A stretch of DNA of 64,000 nt from JAPPHY01 sp965247535 (GCA_965247535.1 OZ252018.1:1798001-1862000), one strand, 5' to 3'. Numbered from the stretch's first letter, positions 1 through 9,008 are shown. Notes: generated by a model from the sequence alone, not told the origin. A program made the numbers and translations.

Positions 1-148
1 GGTTGACCAGCTGGGACCGCGCCACCTGCGAGTACACGAAGTACCCGGCTACGATGGCCAGAATCGCTGCACCCAGCGCTAACAGGGCCGTGGGGACCCA
101 TCGGCGCCTGACCGCGACGCGGGGCGTCAGTGAAGCTGCGTCATCCAC
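1..148 (-). CDS. Partial CDS: N-terminus of a membrane-anchored protein
   Basis: The frame starts at GTG 148 and runs off the window edge, giving about 49 residues. A short polar and basic head (residues 1-18, with VRRRW) is followed by one hydrophobic segment (about 20-38, ALLALGAAILAIVAGYFVY), which looks like an uncleaved signal anchor with the rest outside the membrane. It lies 29 bp downstream of the trpE stop on the same strand, so it may be co-transcribed with trpS-trpE. Sortase-like and other single-pass exported proteins begin this way, but nothing visible decides the family. Confidence 0.5.
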   Translation of the reverse strand, partial: MDDAASLTPRVAVRRRWVPTALLALGAAILAIVAGYFVYSQVARSQLVN

Positions 149-177
149 GGCTTATGCTCCCTAGCCCAGCCTGGCCC

Positions 178-1635
178 CTAACCGCCACGCTCCGCCTCCT
201 CGATCGAGCGCAGCGACGACCGCGCCTTGTGCAGCGTTTCCTCGTATTCGCTGGCCGGCACGCTGTCCGCCACGACTCCGCCGCCTGCCTGTATATACGC
301 CACGCCATCCTTGATCACCATCGTGCGAATGGTGATGGCCGTGTCCATGTTTCCGTTGAAGCTGAAGTAGCCCACGGCCCCGCCGTACGGGCCTCGCCGT
401 TCGCCCTCCTGCTCCGATATAATCTCCATTGCGCGTATCTTGGGCGCGCCCGAGAGCGTTCCCGCCGGCAGGCAGGAGCGCAGCGCGTCGTAGATGGTGC
501 GGTCGTCACGCAGCCTGCCGCGCACCTCCGACTCGAGGTGCATCACGTGCGAGTAGCGCACGACCCGCATGAGGTCCGTCACCTCGACCGTGCCCGGCTG
601 CGACACGCGCCCGACGTCGTTGCGGCCCAGGTCCACGAGCATGATGTGCTCGGCGCGCTCCTTTTCGTCGGCGCGCAGCTCCGCGGCTAGCGCCTCGTCC
701 TGCTCAGCAGAGGCGCCGCGAGGACGCGTGCCGGCCAGTGGGAAGTTGTAGACCAGCCCGTCCTCGACGCGAACCAGCAGCTCCGGCGAGGCGCCGACGA
801 TGGAGAAGCCGTCCAGCGAGAGGTAGTACATGTACGGCGATGGGTTTAGCGCCCGCAACGCCCTGTACACGTCCAGCGGCGCTGCCTGCGTGGGCCTGGC
901 CAGGCGTTGAGATGGCACCGCCTGTATGATGTCGCCGGCGAAGATGTACTCCTTGATTTGCTCCACCATTGCCTCGTATCGCTCGCGCGTCATGTTGGAC
1001 GTGTACGATGGCGAGTCCCCCGGGGCCTCGTCCAGGCGGGCGCGCCGCTCCACCGTGAGGGGGCTGTCGAGCATAGCAGCTAGCTGCTCGATGCGTTCGA
1101 CCGCGTCGGCGTAGGCCGTCTCCAAGCTGCCGCCGTCGAGACGCACGTGGCTGACCACCTTGATCTTGTGTCGCACGTGGTCGAACACCAGAAGCGTGTC
1201 GACGAACATGAACACGGACTCCGGCAGGCCCAGAGGATCGTTTGGGGGAGGAGGCAGCGGCTCGTAGTAGCGGACCGCGTCGTACGCGACGTAGCCGACG
1301 GCGCCGCCGTGGAAGCGCGGCAGGCCCGGAATCGAGACCAGCGTGTGCCGCCCGAGCTCCTCTTCGACGAGCCTGAGGGGGTCTACCTCGCCGTGCGCCC
1401 GGCCCGGCCCGGTCGTCACAATCCTGTAGGGGCTCGCGCCAATGAAGCTGTATCGCGCTAGCTGCTCTCCGCCCTCGACGCTCTCCAGGAGGAATGCGTA
1501 GGGGCCCTGCGCGATCTTGAGGTACGCCGACACCGGCGTCTCCAGGTCCGCGTTGATCTCGCGATACACGGGGATCAGGTTGCCGTGCCTGGACAACTCT
1601 CGGACCTCTTCCAACGATGGATAACAAGTGCTCAT
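178..1635 (-). CDS. trpE: Anthranilate synthase component I
   Basis: This enzyme converts chorismate to anthranilate with ammonia from a TrpG partner, the first committed step of tryptophan synthesis. The 485 residues are normal for the family: an N-terminal regulatory domain (about 1-200) and a C-terminal chorismate-binding domain (about 215-475) with the motifs DIIQAVPSQR, SPELLVR, PLAGTRPRG, LVDLGRNDVGRV and SGAPKIRAMEI. ATG 1635 lies 35 bp after the trpS stop. No trpG is next to it; the downstream frame is a membrane protein. The Trp T-box upstream of trpS probably controls both genes, so charging of tRNA-Trp would set both charging capacity and synthesis. Confidence 0.96.
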   Translation of the reverse strand: MSTCYPSLEEVRELSRHGNLIPVYREINADLETPVSAYLKIAQGPYAFLLESVEGGEQLARYSFIGASPYRIVTTGPGRAHGEVDPLRLVEEELGRHTLVSIPGLPRFHGGAVGYVAYDAVRYYEPLPPPPNDPLGLPESVFMFVDTLLVFDHVRHKIKVVSHVRLDGGSLETAYADAVERIEQLAAMLDSPLTVERRARLDEAPGDSPSYTSNMTRERYEAMVEQIKEYIFAGDIIQAVPSQRLARPTQAAPLDVYRALRALNPSPYMYYLSLDGFSIVGASPELLVRVEDGLVYNFPLAGTRPRGASAEQDEALAAELRADEKERAEHIMLVDLGRNDVGRVSQPGTVEVTDLMRVVRYSHVMHLESEVRGRLRDDRTIYDALRSCLPAGTLSGAPKIRAMEIISEQEGERRGPYGGAVGYFSFNGNMDTAITIRTMVIKDGVAYIQAGGGVVADSVPASEYEETLHKARSSLRSIEEAERGG

Positions 1636-1670
1636 GCTGATTTCACCTTGAAGATTTCGGCGCCCATTGA

Positions 1671-2675
1671 TTATACATATTGACTAATTCGCATTGAGTC
1701 GCGTACCTCGGTCATTGTGGACATTGCCAAGGCTCTAGCACGCTCGGTTCCCTCCAACAGGGCGTCCCTTACCACATTTGGATTCCTCTCATAATAATCG
1801 CGGTTCTCCCGAATCGGCTCTAGGAATTCGTTGAGAGCACCTGCGAGCTTGCGCTTCACTTCCACGTCCCCAACCCTCCCGGCCAGATAGCGCTCCTTCA
1901 ACTCTTCTACTTCATCGGCGTCTGGATTGAATGTGTCGTGATAGATGAATACGGGGTTACCTTCCACGTGACCTGGGTCCGAGGCGTGGATGCGAGTTGG
2001 GTCGGTGTACATGTCCATGACCTTCCGGTTGACCATCTCCTCGTCGTCGCTCAGGTAGATGCAATTGCCTATGCTCTTGCTCATCTTTGCTTTGCCGTCA
2101 GTTCCAATCAGGCGAGACGCTTGGCCCACTAGCGATTGTGGCTCGGGAAACACCTGTCCGTAGTTCCGGTTGAACCTCCTGGCTATCTCCCGTGTTAACT
2201 CAATGTGAGGCAGTTGGTCGTCTCCCGTTGGCACAAGATGTGCCTTGGGCAATAGTATGTCAGCAACCTGGCTCACCGGGTAGTTGTAGAATCCCACCGA
2301 CGGACCCCTGTTGCCCAGCTCCTGAAGCTCGTTCTTGAGTGTGGGGTTGCGCTGCAACATGCCCAGCGGCGTGATCATTGAAAGAAGCATCGTCAACTCG
2401 GCATGCTCCGGTATGTAGCTCTGGATACAGAATGTGCTCCTTTGGGGATCCAGGCCTACTGCCAGCCAGTCCAACGTCACGTCGAGAACCGACCGCCGGA
2501 TACCGTCGATGTCCTCAACGTGGTCTCCAAGGGCCTGATAGTCAGCTATCAGGAAGACGCAGTCGTACTCCTCTTGCAGGCGAACCCAGTTCTCCAGAGC
2601 TCCAGCGTAGTGGCCCAGATGCAGAGCTCCGGTAGGACGAATGCCCGTCAGAATCCGCCGACTTGGTGCGATCAT
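1671..2675 (-). CDS. trpS: Tryptophanyl-tRNA synthetase
   Basis: A class I aminoacyl-tRNA synthetase that charges tRNA-Trp. The 334 residues match the compact bacterial form. The HIGH-type signature is seen as PTGALHLGHYAG (residues 14-25) and the KMSKS loop as KAKMSKSIGN near residue 195. The TrpS core motifs GDDQLPHIELTRE and FPEPQ are also present. It starts at ATG 2675, about 60 bp after the terminator of a T-box leader, and it is followed at 35 bp by trpE. The Trp specifier in the leader supports the identity independently of the protein sequence. Confidence 0.97.
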   Translation of the reverse strand: MIAPSRRILTGIRPTGALHLGHYAGALENWVRLQEEYDCVFLIADYQALGDHVEDIDGIRRSVLDVTLDWLAVGLDPQRSTFCIQSYIPEHAELTMLLSMITPLGMLQRNPTLKNELQELGNRGPSVGFYNYPVSQVADILLPKAHLVPTGDDQLPHIELTREIARRFNRNYGQVFPEPQSLVGQASRLIGTDGKAKMSKSIGNCIYLSDDEEMVNRKVMDMYTDPTRIHASDPGHVEGNPVFIYHDTFNPDADEVEELKERYLAGRVGDVEVKRKLAGALNEFLEPIRENRDYYERNPNVVRDALLEGTERARALAMSTMTEVRDSMRISQYV

Positions 2676-2734
2676 CCCCGGAAATGGCTCCCTTCGTCTA
2701 TGAATCTGAGGCCTTCGGATTGTCTCGAAAACGA

Positions 2735-2762
2735 AAAGCCCCGCCCTTCAAGGGGCGGGGCT
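2735..2762 (-). terminator. Intrinsic terminator of the Trp T-box
   Basis: On the minus strand a perfect 10-bp GC stem AGCCCCGCCC / GGGCGGGGCT with a CTTGAA loop is followed by TTTTCGTTTTC. It lies 5 nt after the T-box sequence, as expected for the terminator that competes with the antiterminator. Confidence 0.93.
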
Positions 2763-3025
2763 GATCCGCGGTGCCACCCTTATTGCGAGAGTGGGGCACT
2801 CAGTACCCGCATCTCTCGTATCTCGTCCGAGCCGTTCGAAGTCGGCTCGTGAGCCTGTAACGGGACTCTCCCGGCTCGGCCTACGACCCCTGCGATGGGG
2901 CCTTCGGCGTGCGGCTCCCGGGCCCATTCGACCTCTGCGCAGGCGCCGGCTCGCACCTTCCCCGGCTCTCTGAGCCCCGCTTGAGGCGTACTATTCCCGT
3001 TGCAGCCTTTGGCTATGCGAAATGT
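2735..3025 (-). promoter_or_regulatory. T-box riboswitch leader, tryptophan specifier
   Basis: Read on the minus strand, the leader carries the canonical T-box AAGGGTGGCACCGCG (2781 to 2767), which pairs with the uncharged tRNA acceptor end, directly before an intrinsic terminator. Upstream is a Stem I region with the AGAGA-type segment CAGAGAGCCGGGG and GGTGCGAGCCGG (about 2970-2945). The specifier loop reads GAATGGGCC, so the codon TGG (2926-2924) specifies Trp and agrees with trpS and trpE downstream. When tRNA-Trp is uncharged the antiterminator forms and transcription continues. The 5' end is inferred from the promoter just upstream. Confidence 0.95.
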
Positions 3026-3031
3026 CCGCGG

Positions 3032-3061
3032 AGTATAGGCGCGGCTGCGGCGGAGTGTCAA
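3032..3061 (-). promoter_or_regulatory. Sigma70-type promoter for the trpS-trpE operon
   Basis: On the minus strand TTGACA (3061-3056) and TATACT (3037-3032) are separated by 18 bp, so transcription would start near 3025, immediately before the T-box Stem I. The -35 is a perfect match and the -10 differs from consensus at one position. Confidence 0.85.
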
Positions 3062-3137
3062 GCTGCTCCACCCCTACCCCGTGCTCCAGCGCCCTGATAT
3101 AATGAGGCCAATCAGCCGAGCAGACCCCTCGGCCGGC

Positions 3138-3212
3138 GCGGGAGTAGCTCAGCGGTAGAGCTCCGCCCTTCCAAGGCGGACGTCGTGGGTTCGAATCCCA
3201 TCTCCCGCTCCA
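3138..3212 (+). tRNA. tRNA-Gly (anticodon TCC), CCA encoded
   Basis: Acceptor arm GCGGGAG pairs with CTCCCGC. The D-arm is GCTCAGCGGTAGAGC, the anticodon stem CCGCC/GGCGG encloses the loop CTTCCAA, and the T-arm is GTGGGTTCGAATCCCAT. Anticodon TCC reads GGA/GGG. The 3' CCA (3210-3212) is encoded. Confidence 0.97.
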
Positions 3213-3248
3213 CTCCCAACCAGCCTGCCCCTCCGCGCAAGGAGCCTC

Positions 3249-3962
3249 ATGCCGTCCCCCAAGCGAACCACACGCGCCGCGTCGCCCAGGAGCGACGGCG
3301 ATCACACTCCAGCCATCACCTCCCGCGACGCGCTTCTGATGCTGGAGGCCGAGCAGGGCCCCGTCGAGTGGGAACCGCGGTTCGACGCAGTATCAGAGCT
3401 GGTCTTCACCATCCTCTCGCAGCACAACTCGGACGTGAACGCGCTGCGGGCATACGACAGCCTCAGCGACGCGTTCGGCTCCTGGGAGCACGTGGCAGAC
3501 GCTGACCCCGACGACATCGCACGCATCATCTGGAACGGCGGCCTGTCCAGGATCAAGGCGCCGCGGATAAAGGCCGTGCTGCAGGACATTCGGGAGCGTC
3601 GCGGGTCGCTGGACCTGGACTTCCTGGGCGATATGCCCCTGGAGGACGCCAAGCAGTGGCTGCGACAACTCCCGGGGGTCGGTCCCAAGACGGCGGCCAT
3701 CGTGCTGTCGTTTGCGCTGGGGATGCCGGCGATGCCCGTGGACACGCACATCCACCGCGTGAGCCGCCGCCTCGGCCTGATCGGACCCAAGGTGACGGCC
3801 GATCAGGCCCACGACATCCTGGAGTCGTCCGTTTCACCGGAGCAGGTGTTTGCGTTCCACGTGCACCTGATTGCCCACGGCCGTCAGGTGTGCCGGGCGC
3901 GCCGGCCGCTGTGCGAGAGGTGCGTGCTGAGCAAGGACTGTCCGTCTGCATTCAAGGTATGA
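3249..3962 (+). CDS. nth: Endonuclease III family DNA glycosylase/AP lyase
   Basis: A base-excision-repair enzyme that removes oxidised pyrimidines and nicks at the abasic site. The HhH-GPD fold is visible: the helix-hairpin-helix LPGVGPKTA holds the catalytic lysine K147, followed by the catalytic aspartate D165 in MPVDTHIHR. The C-terminus has the [4Fe-4S] ligands C215-X6-C222-X2-C225-X5-C231, the exact endonuclease III spacing. At 237 residues it has a 25-residue polar N-terminal extension relative to E. coli Nth. It follows tRNA-Gly closely on the same strand. Because the fold is shared with other HhH-GPD glycosylases, substrate range is inferred from overall similarity. Confidence 0.92.
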   Translation: MPSPKRTTRAASPRSDGDHTPAITSRDALLMLEAEQGPVEWEPRFDAVSELVFTILSQHNSDVNALRAYDSLSDAFGSWEHVADADPDDIARIIWNGGLSRIKAPRIKAVLQDIRERRGSLDLDFLGDMPLEDAKQWLRQLPGVGPKTAAIVLSFALGMPAMPVDTHIHRVSRRLGLIGPKVTADQAHDILESSVSPEQVFAFHVHLIAHGRQVCRARRPLCERCVLSKDCPSAFKV

Positions 3963-4038
3963 TGTCGGGCGGCGCAGCGGCCGTACCTGGGCACGCCAGG
4001 GGCATTCTCTATGGGTATTGGTTATGCCGCACGCCATC

Positions 4039-4130
4039 GCTCATACTGAGCTTGTCGAAGTAACTGAGTGGTGGCAGTTACGCCCACAGTCTTTCCGCTC
4101 AAATGGTTCGACGTGCTCACCATGAGCGGG
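4039..4130. repeat. Dispersed palindromic repeat (CTTCGACAAGCTCAGG family), paired copy
   Basis: Two half-units in the nth-argC gap: CGCTCATACTGAGCTTGTCG at 4039 and CGCTCAAATGGTTCGACGTG at about 4096, which ends CACCATGAGCGG. The same pair with a different spacer occurs at 16925-17014 and 61153-61236, and single or half copies at 18971, 21216 and 54205. The unit is noncoding here. Confidence 0.8.
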
Positions 4131-4257
4131 ATGGAAGTGTTGCTACAACCTCCGCTGCATTGCCGATACATGTTGAGAATACCTCGCCCGTCTCGTCCGC
4201 TTGCCCCGGAGTCGCACAAGGCCTTATACTGTACCTCTGCGACCGAACGGAGGAGAC

Positions 4258-5295
4258 ATGAAGAAAGCTGCAATCATCAACGTAACGGGCTACTCCGGCA
4301 TAGAACTGGCCCGCATTCTGCACCGCCACCCGGAGGTGGAGCTTACGCAGGTGACGGGTCGGAGCGCCGTGGGCCAGAAGCTCGGCGAGGCATTTCCTCA
4401 CCTGTCGGACATCGACCTTGAGATAGAGCCGGAGGTCAGCGAGAGCGTGGACGTTGTGTTCTCCGCCCTGCCGCAGACGGCCAGCGCGGAGGCGCTCATT
4501 CCGCTGGTGGAGCAGGGCGTGAAGTCGATCGACATCAGCGCCGACTTCCGCCTGAAGGACGCCTCCGAGTACGAGGAGTGGTACGGCGTGGCCCACGCCC
4601 GGCCGCAGCTCCTCGAGGAGTCCGTGTACGGCCTGACGGAGCTCAACCGCAGCGACGTTCGCTCGGCCACGCTTGTGGCCAATCCCGGCTGCTATCCCAC
4701 CGGCGCGATCCTAGCACTCGCGCCCGCCGTTCGCGAGGGTCTCATACACGAGGACATCATCATCGACGCCAAGTCCGGAGTGTCGGGAGCGGGCCGCGGC
4801 CTGAGCCTGACCACCCACTTCTCCGAGGTGAACGAGAACGTCTCCGCCTATGCGGTGAGCGGGCATCGTCACATGCCCGAGATAACGCAGGAGTTGCGAC
4901 GCTACGGTGGCGGCTTCCAGCCCAGGATCACATTCCTGCCGCACCTGATTCCAATGACACGCGGCATCCTGGACTCCTGCTACGCAACTCTGAAGGACGG
5001 CGCCATCGCACCCGGGCCGGAGGGCATCAAGGAGCTGAGGGCGCTCTACGAGAGCTTCTACCGCGACGAGCCGTTCGTTCAGGTGGTCGGGTCGTCGCCC
5101 ATGACCAAGCACACGCTGGGCAACAACAACTGCGTGATCTACCCCACCGTGGACATCCGCACAAACCGGCTCATGGTAATCAGCTGCCTGGACAACCTGG
5201 TGAAGGGAGCCGCCGGGCAGGCCATCCAGAACATGAACCTGATGCTGGGGCTGAAGGAAACCGAGGGGCTGGCGCAGCTGGCGCTCTATCCCTAG
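4258..5295 (+). CDS. argC: N-acetyl-gamma-glutamyl-phosphate reductase
   Basis: Third step of arginine synthesis: NADPH reduction of N-acetyl-glutamyl phosphate to the semialdehyde. The ATG at 4258 is chosen because GGAGGAG lies just upstream; an upstream in-frame ATG at 4201 would add 19 residues without family similarity. The 345 residues contain the dinucleotide-binding start INVTGYSGIELAR, the catalytic cysteine C145 in NPGCYPTG, SGVSGAGRG, and the C-terminal NCVIYPTVDIRT. Other arg genes are absent nearby, so it stands as a single-gene unit between two tRNA genes. Confidence 0.96.
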   Translation: MKKAAIINVTGYSGIELARILHRHPEVELTQVTGRSAVGQKLGEAFPHLSDIDLEIEPEVSESVDVVFSALPQTASAEALIPLVEQGVKSIDISADFRLKDASEYEEWYGVAHARPQLLEESVYGLTELNRSDVRSATLVANPGCYPTGAILALAPAVREGLIHEDIIIDAKSGVSGAGRGLSLTTHFSEVNENVSAYAVSGHRHMPEITQELRRYGGGFQPRITFLPHLIPMTRGILDSCYATLKDGAIAPGPEGIKELRALYESFYRDEPFVQVVGSSPMTKHTLGNNNCVIYPTVDIRTNRLMVISCLDNLVKGAAGQAIQNMNLMLGLKETEGLAQLALYP

Positions 5296-5356
5296 CCTCA
5301 CATTGCGGCCGCCGCCACGCACCGGCCCAGCGGGCAGCCGAGTCGAAGCCTACCGT

Positions 5357-5432
5357 GCCCTCATCGTCTAGCCCGGCCTAGGACGCCACCCTTTCAAGGT
5401 GGAGATCAGGGGTTCGAATCCCCTTGAGGGCA
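5357..5432 (+). tRNA. tRNA-Glu (anticodon TTC)
   Basis: Acceptor GCCCTCA pairs with TGAGGGC. The anticodon stem CCACC/GGTGG encloses the loop CTTTCAA, giving anticodon TTC, and the T-arm is CAGGGGTTCGAATCCCCTTG. The 5' half GCCCTCATCGTCTAG is typical of bacterial tRNA-Glu. CCA is not encoded. Confidence 0.95.
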
Positions 5433-5457
5433 CTTTCAATCAACGCATTGGCCCCGT

Positions 5458-6435
5458 CTAGTCGTCCGGCGGGACCAGGGACTCCGGCTCCTCACCGCTC
5501 GCCACCCTGGACGTGTTGTACACGGCGAAAGCCCGGCTCCGCTCGTTCGACTCTATTGCGAAGGCGGCCAGGTGCGGCGTGATGAGCACGTTGTCGAACT
5601 GGAACAGCGGATTGTCCGGCGGCGTGGGCTCCTCCTCCGTGACGTCCAGCGCGGCAACGGCAATCTTCTTGTCGCGGATTGCGCGGAACAGCGCCTCCTC
5701 GTCCACCACGGGACCGCGGCAGGCGTTGACGAGCAGCGCGGTCGGCTTCATCATGTCGAACTCACGGTCGCTGATCATGTGGCGCGTGTTGCGGTTTAGG
5801 GGCACGTGCAGGGAGACGATGTCCGAGGTGGCGAGCAGGTCGTCCAGTGAGATGCGCGTGAGATGAAGCTCCTCCTCCAGCGCGGGGTCGATCTCGATGA
5901 TGTCGCTGTAGACGAGTTCGACCTCCCAGCCCTGGAGGCGCCGCGCGAGCCGTGCGCCGATCCGGCCGAGTCCCACGATGCCCACGGTCTTGCCGGCTAT
6001 CTCGTACGCCTGCGACATCCAGTTGGCGCGGACGTCGCCGGCCCACCTGCCCTCCTTCGCGGAGTTGAACTGGAGCTGGAACTTTCGGAAGGCGCTCACC
6101 ATCAGGGCTATGGTGTGCTCCGCCACGGCGATGGCGTTGCCGCCGCCGTTGTTGGCGACTCGAATGCCCAGCTCGCCCAAAGCCACCTTGTCGATCATAT
6201 TGGTGCCAGCGCTGACGGTCTGCACCAGGCGGACGGAGGGGGTCAGCTGCGCAAGCTCGACGGGGTAGCGCGAGGGCGTGGGTATCACGGCGACAATGCC
6301 GCGAAGGTCCTCGGCCTGCTTCTCCACAGGCTGGCTGGAGTCGACCCACACGATCTCCTCTCCACCGGCGCTTAATCTTTCGAAGTGCTCCATCTGGTCC
6401 TGATTGGGAGCGAGATATGCGATCCTGGCGGTCAT
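5458..6435 (-). CDS. D-isomer-specific 2-hydroxyacid dehydrogenase
   Basis: An NAD(P)H-dependent oxidoreductase of the phosphoglycerate/glyoxylate dehydrogenase family. ATG 6435 is preceded by AAGGAGG, so 325 residues are taken; earlier in-frame starts lack a ribosome site. The nucleotide-binding motif is VGIVGLGRIGARLARRL (about residue 150). The catalytic triad is seen as Arg in VNACRGPVVDEEAL, Glu in LDVTEEEPTP, and His in VLITPHLAAF. No serB/serC or other pathway gene is adjacent and the C-terminal ACT domain of SerA is absent, so the substrate is unknown. It is divergent from the downstream MFS gene. Confidence 0.9.
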   Translation of the reverse strand: MTARIAYLAPNQDQMEHFERLSAGGEEIVWVDSSQPVEKQAEDLRGIVAVIPTPSRYPVELAQLTPSVRLVQTVSAGTNMIDKVALGELGIRVANNGGGNAIAVAEHTIALMVSAFRKFQLQFNSAKEGRWAGDVRANWMSQAYEIAGKTVGIVGLGRIGARLARRLQGWEVELVYSDIIEIDPALEEELHLTRISLDDLLATSDIVSLHVPLNRNTRHMISDREFDMMKPTALLVNACRGPVVDEEALFRAIRDKKIAVAALDVTEEEPTPPDNPLFQFDNVLITPHLAAFAIESNERSRAFAVYNTSRVASGEEPESLVPPDD

Positions 6436-6623
6436 GTCCACCTCCTTGAGTCGATGCGGTGTGCTGCTGGGATCGGGCAGCATGATTATATGTTGCGAGT
6501 GTGCATTGGGGCAAGGAATGGGGGAGGAAGCGTTTGGGCCGATGAATTCCGCACTCGACAGGAGTATACTGGCGCGAAGGCCGCCCACGGCTTGATGGCC
6601 GGGCCAGTCTGAATCGATTCCAC

Positions 6624-7973
6624 TTGGAGGGCGTCATCAGCGCCGACGGAGACCAGACTGCGGTTGATGCGAGCCGCTCTTCACCACGCCTGGGACCTCT
6701 GCGCGCCTTCTCCTATCCTCAGTTCCGCATCTTCTGGGCCGCCTCCCTGGTCTCTATCACCTCCTTCTTCATGACCATGATCGCCCGCGGGTGGCTGATC
6801 TTGGAGATGACCGACTCTTCCTTCATGGTGACGGCGATCAACGCCATTGGCATGGCGCCCATGCTGGCGTTCTCGGTGTTCGGCGGCGCCATCGCCGACC
6901 GGGCGAACCGCAAGGTCGTGCTGATCGTGAGCGACGTATTCAACTTCGTCATCGTCCTTGCGCTGGCCGTCCTCATCCTGGCGGACGTTGTCGAGGTGTG
7001 GCACGTGTTTGCGCTCACCGCGCTTCACGGCGTAGGCTTCTCGCTTGGGATGCCGGCCAGGGCGGCGTCCGTGGGAAACCTTGTGGAGCGGCAGGACCTG
7101 GCGAGCGGCGTAGCGCTCTTCACCACGATATTCAGCTCAGCCCAGTTGGTTGGTCCGGCGCTGGCCGGCTACCTTCTGGCGGAGTTCAGCATGGGATTCC
7201 CGTTTGCGGTGGCCTGTGTGGTGCTGGCGCCCGCGCTGGTGCTGCTACTCATGCTCAGGATGCCAGGACTGCCGAGAGTGGAGGGCGCCCCACCGCAGCG
7301 TGCTTCCGTGCTCGGAAGCATCGGCCAGGGGCTGGGCTTTGTGAGGAACAGCAAGGTTCTCATGGGGCTGATGTTGATGGGAACGGTCACGACGGTGTTC
7401 GCAATGCCGTACCAGACCCTGCTACCGGTGTTTGCCAGGGACATTCTCCAAGCGGGGGAGAGCGGTCTGGGCTGGCTTGGCGCGATGGGCGGACTTGGAG
7501 CCATTGCGGGGTCCTTTTCCGTTGCAGCGTTCAGCAGCCCCAGGCAGATGAAGCTGCTGATGCTCGTAGGAGGCGTGGGGCTGGGCGTCTTCCTGGCCAT
7601 GTTCGCCCTGTCCAAGATATTCCTGCTTTCGCTTGTGCTTGTGCTGGTGGTTGGCTACCTATTCCAGATCTTCATGACCAGCAACTTCACTCTGGTGCAG
7701 ATTATCTCGCCCGACTACATAAGGGGTCGGGTGCTGAGCATACGCATGATAGCCGTGGGGATCGGCCCCGCAGGGATGGTGATGCTCGGGGCGGCCGCCG
7801 AGAGGTGGGGCGCCGACAAGGCTACCGCTGTGATGGGCCTGGCCTCGACGGTGCTGCTGCTGATAGTCCTGTTGTCGATTTCGTCGGTGCGGCGCGTGGA
7901 ACGGGAGTTGGGGGTTGAGCCGGCGGCCACGGCACAGGCACAGGCTGGCGTCGCCGCGGAGGCCGCGGAGTGA
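6624..7973 (+). CDS. MFS transporter, EntS/MFS_3-like exporter
   Basis: An integral membrane transporter of about 12 helices. The head LRAFSYPQFRIFWAASLVSI and the loop GGAIADRANRKVVLI (helix 2-3 signature) are typical of the MFS_3 exporter group. A second half begins near residue 235 (LGFVRNSKVLMGLMLMGTV), and the last helices end near residue 425, followed by an Ala-rich tail. The best start is TTG 6624, with GGAGGGC overlapping it; the next in-frame ATG falls inside helix 1. No substrate can be read from the sequence or neighbours. Confidence 0.88.
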   Translation: MEGVISADGDQTAVDASRSSPRLGPLRAFSYPQFRIFWAASLVSITSFFMTMIARGWLILEMTDSSFMVTAINAIGMAPMLAFSVFGGAIADRANRKVVLIVSDVFNFVIVLALAVLILADVVEVWHVFALTALHGVGFSLGMPARAASVGNLVERQDLASGVALFTTIFSSAQLVGPALAGYLLAEFSMGFPFAVACVVLAPALVLLLMLRMPGLPRVEGAPPQRASVLGSIGQGLGFVRNSKVLMGLMLMGTVTTVFAMPYQTLLPVFARDILQAGESGLGWLGAMGGLGAIAGSFSVAAFSSPRQMKLLMLVGGVGLGVFLAMFALSKIFLLSLVLVLVVGYLFQIFMTSNFTLVQIISPDYIRGRVLSIRMIAVGIGPAGMVMLGAAAERWGADKATAVMGLASTVLLLIVLLSISSVRRVERELGVEPAATAQAQAGVAAEAAE

Positions 7974-8007
7974 CGCCTGTGCGGCGTCCGCGTCCTGAGG
8001 CGCGGCG

Positions 8008-8991
8008 CTAGCCCGCAAACGTCTTGCGGTAGAGCGGATCGTAGAAGACCGCCTCGAAGCCGCAGGACTGGTACAGGCCCATTGCCGGCACGTTGAGCGG
8101 ATGGGTGCTCACCACCGCTGCCTCGGCGCCAAGTGACCTCAAACGCCGCATCCCCTCGAGCATGGCCGCGCGAGTGAGACCACGCTGTCGAAAGTCCGGG
8201 TGGCATCCCACCGGCTCGAACTCGCCCACGCGGTTCTCCGAGTCCAGCCAGCAGGTGCAACACGCTGCGAGGTCGCCGTTCGCCGCCTCCACCACGATGT
8301 CAAGCTCGCGGCGGTATCCCGGCAGCCTCATTATGTTCCTGTAGATCCGCGTCCGCCGCTCGATTTCGGCGGTTTCTGCAGCCGGCGCTCTGCGGCCCGC
8401 CGGTCGGCCGGGCATGTCGAAGTCCAGGTTGGCGAACGCCTCGCGCTGCACCATCGTGCGGGCGGTGGCCTCGTGCTCACCGGCCACCTCGCGCACCACG
8501 AACCCGTCCGGCGGAGCGCTCGGCTCCAGCGCGTCGAGTGACCGCCAGAAGAGAGGCACGCCTTTTACGCTGTCGTCGTGCCGGAATCCCCTCGCCTCCA
8601 GAAGCGCCTGCCAGTGCGGGTTCTCGTAGCTGCCCGTCTCCAGCGTGGACGCGCCTCCCTCAGGAGCGGCCTGTAGCTGGTGCGTCTCCTCGAGCCACGC
8701 CAGCATCTCCTCCTCGATGCCCCGGCGGCGGTGGTTCGGGTGTACTAGCACGTCGCCGGAGTCCGGTCCGTCCAGCCACGCGAATCCCACGCCGCCGCCG
8801 TCGTCGCCGGTCCACAGCCTGATCGAGGGATTCGGTACGTCCGGAGTCTCTTCGCGGCCGAGGCCCAGGAACCACCACACGTCACCCACGTGGAAGCGGT
8901 TGCGAGGCCAGTCGTGAATCCAGGAAATGGAGACCAGGCCGAGCATGGCGGCCAAGTCTGAAAGCCCTGAGTATTCGTGAGATGTGTACAT
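8008..8991 (-). CDS. Tandem GNAT acetyltransferase
   Basis: 327 residues with two GNAT domains. The N-terminal one (about 60-135) contains VLVHPNHRRRGIEEEMLAWL. The C-terminal one (about 165-325) contains VGCHPDFRQRGLTRAAMLEG and the acetyl-CoA helix/strand end NVPAMGLYQSCGFEAVFYDP. Two domains in one chain resemble mycothiol synthase-type proteins, but the acceptor substrate is not known. It lies 17 bp after pth and is probably the last gene of the DUF1015-ligA-pth run. Confidence 0.85.
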   Translation of the reverse strand: MYTSHEYSGLSDLAAMLGLVSISWIHDWPRNRFHVGDVWWFLGLGREETPDVPNPSIRLWTGDDGGGVGFAWLDGPDSGDVLVHPNHRRRGIEEEMLAWLEETHQLQAAPEGGASTLETGSYENPHWQALLEARGFRHDDSVKGVPLFWRSLDALEPSAPPDGFVVREVAGEHEATARTMVQREAFANLDFDMPGRPAGRRAPAAETAEIERRTRIYRNIMRLPGYRRELDIVVEAANGDLAACCTCWLDSENRVGEFEPVGCHPDFRQRGLTRAAMLEGMRRLRSLGAEAAVVSTHPLNVPAMGLYQSCGFEAVFYDPLYRKTFAG

Positions 8992-9008
8992 AACTTGTGC
9001 CAGCCTCG

